Made by a program: the position numbers and the translations under genes
NCBI RefSeq assembly: GCF_000003605.2
Contig: NW_003143804.1
Location: 56,068-66,279 of the forward strand
DNA length: 10,212 bases
From: Saccoglossus kowalevskii
Lineage: Eukaryota > Hemichordata > Enteropneusta > Harrimaniidae
Reading direction: 5' to 3'
Notes under the pieces: model-generated
The model's input: only the letters and a program-made list of their open reading frames with translations
Databases searched by the model: none
Told to the model about the DNA's origin: nothing
Shown here: positions 1 through 6,900 of the stretch, piece after piece
How the letters are laid out: each line of letters begins with the position of its first letter
How positions within the stretch are numbered: the stretch's first letter is position 1

Positions 1-912
1 TGGAGTCATCATTGGTTAAAAACACTGTAACGAGTGAAGCTGAAGCTGACAGCAGTGTCAGTACTGGACAGCTAGCTGCAGGGGCACCACCGAGAACTGC
101 TGTGTCTAATATTGCCAGACTTATGGCAAGAAAGAATGCTAAAACTGACCAAACTATCATCCCACAAGATTCATTGGCTGTGAACTCATCCAACCTTGTC
201 AGGTCATCGTCCCATCTTAACCAGAAAATAACCCCTACAAAAGCCGCTTTGAATGTCCAGGGTGTTGTGGATGGGACTAAAACTGCAATTCCTGTGACTA
301 GTGCTTCATCGCAGTCTTCAAGCAATTTGAAATCTACGTCAGAAAAATACAGCTCAGGGAAATCTAAGTACAGCTGGACTGCCTCTCAGTCACCGGTGAA
401 AAAAGTTGCCGGATCACAAACTCCCCTTTTAGATGCTTCTACACAACAGATTAACTCGCCGAGTACTAGCACATTATTTGAACCCAGTAAAACATCAACT
501 CCAGGACTTGTAGTAAAGTCTCGATACAAGCTAAAAAGAGTTAAAAGTTCCAGAAGTCATAAAACAATTGCTGCTAATCCAACTTCAAAAGCAGGAACCT
601 CTCAACCAATCGTCCAAAAAACCTTAGCGTATAGAACTCAATATAAATTTGTACGTAAGAAAAATAGTTCAAGCGGTAAAGAAGTTGCTGTAGATGCCTC
701 TCCTGCCGTTGTCACTAGATACAAATACACAAAAAAATCACTAGTGAACAGTTATACAAAGAAAACTGCAAAATCCAAATTACCAGTTAGATCGCAACTC
801 AAACTTAATCGTAAAACACATGGCAATAACATTTATCCTTTCATGAAGGCATCCAGTAAAATATGCAAATATTCTCACCGTGGTTGGATTTCAAGATACT
901 CCTTGAAAAAAG
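1..912 (+). CDS. ZC3H3: ZC3H3 exon (5' partial): disordered N-terminal region with basic-aromatic motifs
   Basis: The frame is open from the window edge, with complete codons from position 3, so the exon begins upstream; the first ATG here is internal. It encodes 303 residues rich in Ser, Thr and Lys with almost no predicted fold. Its second half holds short motifs of the form [RQK]-[YL]-K/S-[LFYW]-x-[RK]: KYSWTA (366-383), RYKLKR (522-539), QYKFVR (639-656), RYKYTK (717-734), QLKLNR (795-812), KYSHRG (867-884) and RYSLKK (894-911). Basic clusters such as [12 protein letters not shown] could act in nuclear import. The donor is AAG|GTGGGT, leaving one base of a split codon (phase 1). If the intron is retained, translation ends at the TAG at 921-923, well before the fingers. 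No catalytic domain is visible. The assignment to ZC3H3 rests on splicing in frame to the finger exons. Confidence 0.88.
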
Positions 913-3900
913 GTGGGTCATAGGTCAAATTACATTTAAATCTGATTTGGTCAAAAATTATTGCTTTTGGATCAAATTCCATTCATACATTTGTTATATA
1001 CTGTAATGCAAACAGGACTCTTATTTTACAGGAAGTGCAATGAATGTTGTACAAAGTTTCCCTATGCTGAAAAGAACCAAGTACAGTCTGACCAGAACAG
1101 ACAACTCAACAAAACAACAGTAAGTACTTGACCTGTAATGCAATAAAAATGCTTACAATATTGCCTTCGTCAACAGCTTTAAATAAGTTTATGGGAGGGG
1201 GGGGGTGCATGAAATTCAAAAAGTTGCAAGATACATTGTGCTTGAAAACGGTGATCTCTGGACACTGTTGTAACAAATGTTCATGTTGGAATATCTTCTT
1301 AAATTAAAATTGTAGATACTGTTTATTTTCACTAATTTTTGATGAGTTTTAACGTAAATATAGAGCAAAAAGCTATATTCGGTCGGTTTTATTAGTCCCT
1401 GTTCGAACAAAGTCACTCTGAATTACTAATTATGCTTTTGATCCAAATTACTTTATTTACTAATTCCAACGGGGACTTGTAGTAAATGATGTCAATAATA
1501 ATGACTTATTTTTATTGAATCATCGGATCCCTTCAGCGAAAATATTGTATTTTATAGTACTGCATTTCATGTATTAGTATTGCATGTATGTTGCATAGGT
1601 AACAGTTAGAAGCGTGTCTATGGTCTTTTGTTCTTGGTTTATGTGTGCATCTTTGATAAATGTATTCTAATATACCGAATACAGTGCGCATTGTATTGCC
1701 TGAGATGTGTATGTGCAGCTTTTCAGGTAAGCTGAGTGAGTGAGTTTTTTGTGAGGGAGTGAGATACTCGCCCAAAATCCCACATGGAAGAATGCTATGT
1801 GTTCATTGTTAGAATTATACATATATGCTATTAATTAATTAATTAATTAATTAATTTCAAACTGCTGTTTTTTCTCTTCTTGCTACATGTATTTAGAAGC
1901 ACATACGACTCGTCTAAGAATATACCTGCCAGGTGTAAACTTAAACTTGATAGGAGAGTTAGAAAAAGTCCCAGCAGTATAAAACTGGTGTCTATCGGAG
2001 GTGTCATCTATCAGAGCAGTTCAAAGAAGCTTGCCAGAGCTGCTACTGCAACACCGAAGCATGGCGTTCAAGATGATAGGGTGATTGTTAAAAAGACTAG
2101 AACTAAGCTGGTTAAGCAAGGTAAGTAAACCAGTAACTTGGTTAAAAAAGGTGTTTGGTTGACTAGAGTCAGGTTGTTATTTTAGTATTTCTAGTAAACG
2201 GTACAGAATTTTACGCTAATTTGCATACTAGTTAACATAATGTGCACTTATATTATTTATTAAAAAAATTGATTAACTGTATAAAGTGACACCATTGGTT
2301 GATTTAATTGCCAATGCTAATAATTGGTTACGGATTATATACAATTCATACCTACAGTTTTGCAAAACAATTCTGTATTATCAGTGTTCTCCCCAGGCCT
2401 TTCAAGCACTGCGGGGCTGCAACGCTTAGACAAACAGCTGCATCGCTTTCGTTTCGCCCATGATCCTTGAAATCCTGTGCACGATGCTTATTGTATTGTT
2501 TACAAGTGTCAGTCTCGTCTTGCACAACTTTAAAACAATAACATGTATTGATTGAAAGGTTAATCACGCCTTCATTAGCCACACAAAGACAGTGATAAAA
2601 ACGACAGTCTACAAGTCGTTGCTAAGTCATTCAAGGGTGTGGAGCCTGCAAATCAAAAAAACAAATACTTGGGTGATAATAATTTGCCCATTGAATGTAA
2701 CGACAACAATGTGACAAAGCAGCATACGTTGGGATAACAAGTGTGTGTTTTTCACCGCGATGTTTAAAAAACAACATCTCATTGACGATTTTGATTAAAT
2801 TTTTAAGATAATCGTCAATGAATCGTTTTAATTAACAAGATTCTAAATTTGTGTATTTTTTCACCAAAAAGTCAGATAGCAATGATCGCAACAGCAACTG
2901 ACAATGTTATGGTGATCGGATCAGAGTCAATAAAAAATCGCAAACTTTATTTTTGAAATGCCGTTGTAAAAAAAAAATGTTATTATTGATTTATTAATTT
3001 CATCATATTTTGATAACTCGCAATCTCACAGACTTTACAAATTTAACCAAAAAATGTTTTTCCCCACGTCGTATGAACTGACAGTGACTGGGCACTAAAA
3101 CTGTCTGTACTTGTAATGTTGTACACAAAATAATGATAAACCAGTTACCTCCATGGATAACAATATATTTACTTTTTTTTTGCTGTTCTATTTCAAACTT
3201 TATTTGACTTGATACATGCATACAATACAATAATTCAGAAGTAAAATGATATAAAATATATGAGATATAATAATATCTCTTCTGTATTGTAGTTATTGTA
3301 TCACAATGTTTGTTGGGGAAACTAATTATTATGCAAATAAAATTATCTACGTTAGGTGTATTGTTATGCAAATTAGCTATGATGCTTGAAATGGAGTCTG
3401 GAAAAAACACGGACTATAAAATCATTAAAAATGGAGTTTCAAATTACATATATTTGAAAAAAAATCAACTATTTTTTACTGCTCTCTTAATAGCTTATTA
3501 CATCACAAACATCTTGTTAACTGTGGAAAACACTTCAGTCAAGATGGTGTATGTTTGTTTGTGATTTATTGTCCATGATTGGAAAGCAAATATTTCAATT
3601 GTATTCCTGTCTTAATCAGAAAGTAAATAAACAGCTGATTATGAAAAGGAATTCATTCACTTCGTTATTAAGTCATCCGGTCGATGGTCAGTGTTGTATG
3701 TGAGTTGTGAATGTAGTCATCTCTCTAGTCAAGGCACTCATGAAAACCATATTAACTTCAAAACTAATTTAAAAGTGTTGATAGAGCTATTGATACTGAA
3801 TTACTTCTCTATTTCATCATTATCTTCAATCATTCTCGGTTGGCTGATCTTGACTTATAGTGTATTGCTGATAATTCTAGCCTAGCACATTCTCATGTAT

Positions 3901-6900
3901 ATTTACTTTCTACTTTTGAATGCATCACAAGCCAAGCTTAACACTTCCTTTCAGTCACACTGAAAGTGTCATATATTTACGTTTAACGTGTTTATTAAAA
4001 AAACACTGAAAACAGTAAATGTGCGAAACAGCTTAACAATAAAACTTGGTCCAAGATTGGATGTCTCTAGCAAAGTTACGGTCAACCTGAATTGTGGGCA
4101 AGCTGTCAGAGTGTTTATGTAAATCACACAGCAGCGGCTCTACTACCCTAAAATGCTTTGGTGGAGAACACACTGGTACAAAAACTGTCACTGCTCAAGA
4201 TTTTGCCAAAATGAAATGGTGTTACAATATTTACTAACATTTTGTTCTCAAAAAGCTGTTTCAATATTGTTTTGCTTTTGTTTATTCATAAGCTGCTCAA
4301 GCACATAAAGTTATAGTGAATGTCCTTGGTCATCGTTTCATCATGGATCCCTCCGGACGTACACTAAAAAGAGACCAAGGTGAGGAGAGAAGTAAACAGT
4401 TGGTTACAGTGCCCTCTGGTGATAAAGGGTTGTCCAGAGTGGACATCGGTGGGATCACTTTTGTACAGACGACACCTGGCACGCTGGTCAGAAAGGATAA
4501 TGAGCACACCAAGGCAATAGCACAGTGAGTACATGTATCCGTCTCCCAGATATTGTGATATAAACGACATCGCGTAACTCAATTGATATTGTCATTGTTG
4601 GAATATGGAAATCTGTGTTGTTTTCAATCATGTGGCAATTTACCTAAAAAAAATCTACAAGAGGGGGAGTACTGCAATTCAGCGGCGCCACCAAGTGGTG
4701 TGGAGTTTTTGATAATTCTAAGTTAAAATGGAGTATTCTATAGCTTCCTTGGGGCCAAAATTACTACCAGACAGTTGAAGACTGTGGCCACATGTGATTC
4801 CTGGTCAGAATTTCATGGCTGCCAGAGCATCTGCTCCCCAGGGTGAGGTGGTGCATGGCCATGTCATGAGGGCGCAGCGCTGCTGTTCCCTTGTTTGAAA
4901 AAAAATCCCTGAATTTACTATTCTAGATGTTTGTGAAGTCCTTGCGTAAAAAAATAAGATGCGTTTTGTAGTGATTGAAAGAGGCTGCTTTTTATTTCTT
5001 GTATTACCATTTGTATGTCAGATGACTATGTGGTTGTCCTGCAGTAATCCTTTAAGATAATTTAGTCATGGCGTGTACCATCCATCCTTCTCACTCTTTA
5101 ACACACACATGAAATCCCACTTGGTATACTAGTAACCCTCTAGTGGCAGCATTGATCAATACCATAACTTGTTTCTATTTCAGTCGTGTTTTACAGCGGA
5201 GTATTCAGACATCCAATGCTATGAAATGGAAGAAAAGTAAACCTAAGCAATTTTGTATGTTTTATAATCGATTCGGAAAATGTAACCGCGGCAACAAATG
5301 TCCGTACATACATGACCCAGACAAAGTTGCTGTTTGTACGAGGCAAGTTATGTTTTTGATTTTCACACCTACATAATTTGATGCTAATGACACTGCTGTA
5401 TTCTCTTCTCCATGCTTGGTTGAAATGTTGAGATGCAAGTGTAGGAACAAGTTTGTGAAGCTAATGAAGACTACGTTTCATGTCTGCACCGTCGAAGGCT
5501 TGTATTTTGTATTCATTGATTGATTGCTTGACATGCCTATTAATTGTCTCAATAATATTTCAAACTAGAATTGTGCTTGCATGGTCATTGTGCAATGGTG
5601 TAAATCAGATATGTTCTACTTTCGATTTGAATTCATCGCAGATTTCTACGTGGTACGTGCAAGGATGGTGCGAGCTGTCAGTTCTCTCACAAAGTGTCAA
5701 AAGATAAGGTAGGATATAACCACACAGAAACAATTTCTACCATCAGTGTGTGACAACACATCTGTAGAATTGATCAGGGCAAATAATAATAATAAAAAAA
5801 TATTAATGTTTCCACTATGAAGCGATGATACATTCACATGCATACATCGAAAGATGCATTTACAAAATGTTTTCTTTCCAGTCAATATTATTATTTTTTA
5901 TCTCCACAGATGCCAGTTTGCTCTTTTTTCTTGCGTGGTGTTTGTAATCGAGATGACTGTCCATACTTACATGTTAATGTGAGTCGTAAGGCGGCAGTGT
6001 GCCAGGATTTTCTGAAAGGCTATTGTCCACAGGGGCAAAAGGTTGTTAATTTTATTTAACCCTTATCTATAAAATAAAAGTTTGATGGAGGCTTCCCAAA
6101 CTAAATTTGTACCCACTTAAGAGTTTATAATCGAATACTGCCCTGTGCAAGTTCTATCACAGCTGTGTGAAAAGAATACAATGTTTATTTTGCAGTGTAA
6201 GGAACGACATATTCTAGAATGTCCAGAATTCTCTCGGACCGGCCGCTGCCCCGATGGGGATAAATGTAAAATGGCCCACAGGATGCGAAAACGGAAAACA
6301 GCAACTGTAGATGAAGGTCCTTGCAAGAAGAAGTCAAGCCATGCTCAAACCGCTCGTACTACCAAGTAAGTAGTGATCCGTCAGTGTAGTAGTTTATGCA
6401 TATAATTAACATAAATATGAATTATTATGTATATCTCTGATTTTAAATTTAGTTTAGTCGCGGAAAAGAAGAGAAGAATGGGAGATAAATATGATGAAGA
6501 GGATGTTGAAGATGATGTGGTGTCACCGAAGAAAACCAGAAAGTTGCCTTCTTTTATAGCCTTACCCGATGATGATACTCCTAAACTAGACAAAAAGAAA
6601 TCAGAACACAGCACAATTAATGCGCAAGGTGAGAATGTTAATTAAGTTACTAAAGTCCCTCTAGAATTGACCTCTCAAACGTAATCTGGGTTAGCGCTAA
6701 GTTATCATGGTGGTGGCAGCTCGGGAGAAGATATTATTATGAAAAAGTGTTTAGACTCATGTAGGAAATTAAAATATGCTGTTTTTACTTACACTTTATA
6801 TTAAGCAATAATGGTGTAATTTTACCATTGGTGAAGGATTAGCAGAAGTTCAGCATGAATACAGTTTCACAGTTGACACAAAAATATAAATTCTTTTTAC

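Larger units (their letters stand above)
2121..4292 (+). other. Intron 3, longest intron (2172 bases)
   Basis: GTAAGT...TTCATAAG. It is mostly AT-rich without recognisable genes. A patch at about 2385-2580 has visibly more G+C than its surroundings and may be an old repeat fragment. Short inverted repeats occur at 2357-2368 (GTTTTGCAAAAC palindrome), 2779-2821 and 3941-3969. An open - strand frame at 3003-3410 and + strand frames at 3310-3564 and 3691-3885 are hydrophobic, AT-driven translations with no family resemblance, so I treat them as chance. No tRNA, and no transposase fragment that I recognise. Confidence 0.8.

Noticed and set aside
1193-1205. G-rich run in intron 2 as a G-quadruplex
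   Set aside because: It is one continuous run with a single interruption and lacks four separated G tracts. A sequencing slip in run length is also possible.
2352-2582. Open frame of 76 codons on the - strand in intron 3
   Set aside because: No family resemblance, no splice partner and no start context. The higher G+C patch may be a repeat instead.
3003-3410. Open frame of 135 codons on the - strand in intron 3
   Set aside because: It is AT-driven in composition, has no recognisable domain, and lies wholly inside an intron of a well-supported gene. I treat it as chance.
5184-6365. Identification as CPSF4 (CPSF30), another five-CCCH-finger protein
   Set aside because: CPSF4 is short, starts almost directly with fingers and often carries a zinc knuckle. 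Here a long basic disordered region precedes the fingers, the linkers match ZC3H3, and no CCHC knuckle follows.
6456-6460. Alternative acceptor AG five bases inside the start of the exon at 6453
   Set aside because: It shifts the frame and soon reaches a stop, losing the LPSFIALP and LHIRPRF regions.
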